Assembly: GCF_016887565.1 (NCBI RefSeq)
Contig: NZ_CP069396.1
Location: 11,266,001 to 11,330,000 of the forward strand
Source: Archangium violaceum
GTDB lineage: Bacteria; Myxococcota; Myxococcia; Myxococcales; Myxococcaceae
Reading direction: 5' to 3'
Length of the DNA: 64,000 bases
Positions 63,837 to 64,000 of this stretch are shown here, in pieces. The notes under the pieces are model-generated. The model saw only the letters and a program-made list of their open reading frames with translations, was not told the DNA's origin and did not search any database. The position numbers and the translations under genes are program-made. How positions within the stretch are numbered: position 1 is the stretch's first letter; each line of letters starts with the position of its first letter.

Positions 63837-64000
63837 GTCCTTCGCGTCCCCCCGCCAGCCCCTCGCCACCTCTCGCCTGGAATGCATGTCGTCGAAGGTG
63901 CACACGGTTGTGACGTTGGACCAGCCCCGGGTTTCCGGGTTATTCCCCGCGAGCGCTCGCCTGCCCGCCAGGTGAGGGTCGATCAGGGAGCGGGCGTGCC

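Overview
The window is very GC-rich, densely packed DNA of a myxobacterium, most likely the Cystobacterineae/Myxococcaceae side (Archangium, Cystobacter, Melittangium or Myxococcus-like). The evidence is a complete light-regulated carotenoid operon in the Myxococcus gene order ending in carA and carH, class II HMG-CoA reductase inside that operon, many lipoproteins, Cys-rich MopE-like and DUF4215 repeat proteins, Ser/Thr kinase, FHA and PEGA proteins, and a lipoprotein toxin/immunity pair resembling SitA/SitI. No rRNA, tRNA, CRISPR array, phage or insertion sequence was recognised. Species cannot be fixed from sequence reading alone.

Layout. 1-5.4 kb: 3' end of HMG-CoA synthase (mvaS), a zinc-ribbon membrane protein, an M24 peptidase lipoprotein, a small Cys-rich protein, then a minus-strand group: STAS-like protein, an anti-phage-type dC(T/M)P deaminase, and a translationally coupled 64-residue protein. 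5.6-9.1 kb: a ThDP enzyme of the acetolactate synthase type and a POT peptide transporter. 9.2-20.9 kb: the carotenoid operon, transcribed leftwards as crtE, crtI, crtB, mvaA, crtD, crtC, a GT21-like glycosyltransferase, crtYc, crtYd, an acyltransferase, carA, carH. Nine of its eleven gene junctions are 4-base stop/start overlaps. Its promoter (about 20973-21031) carries five ACA repeats at exact 11-bp spacing that overlap the -35 box, as expected for a CarA/CarH operator. 21.0-24.4 kb: a divergent group sharing that intergenic region (YtfJ-like protein, epimerase, metallophosphoesterase, TetR regulator).

24.5-36.1 kb: surface and signalling genes: a 1548-residue amidohydrolase lipoprotein with many accessory domains, an FHA protein, a TPR protein overlapping a Ser/Thr kinase, a Cys-rich repeat lipoprotein, a PEGA protein and an M20 peptidase. 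36.3-46.2 kb: host-attachment-type protein, chemoreceptor, HAD phosphatase, class III cyclase plus GST, OsmC protein, S46 dipeptidyl peptidase and two lipases. 46.2-48.5 kb: SUKH immunity protein and HNH-type toxin lipoprotein. 48.7-64 kb: Dps, short-chain dehydrogenase plus GST, pyrophosphatase plus CHAD protein, Hsp70-like protein, secreted hydrolase, GH5 glycosidase, peptide deformylase, SRPBCC protein, two Cys-rich secreted proteins (one with an apparent frameshift), a polytopic membrane protein, a TPR/cyclic-nucleotide-binding protein and a chalcone-isomerase-like protein.

How genes work together. mvaS and mvaA feed the mevalonate route to isoprenoids. CrtE makes GGPP, CrtB phytoene, CrtI/CrtD desaturate, CrtYc/CrtYd cyclise one end, CrtC hydrates the other, and the glycosyltransferase and acyltransferase probably build a glycoside ester. 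CarA and CarH close a light/B12 feedback loop on the operon. A short inverted repeat family is scattered in the window and one copy lies in frame inside the glycosyltransferase gene.
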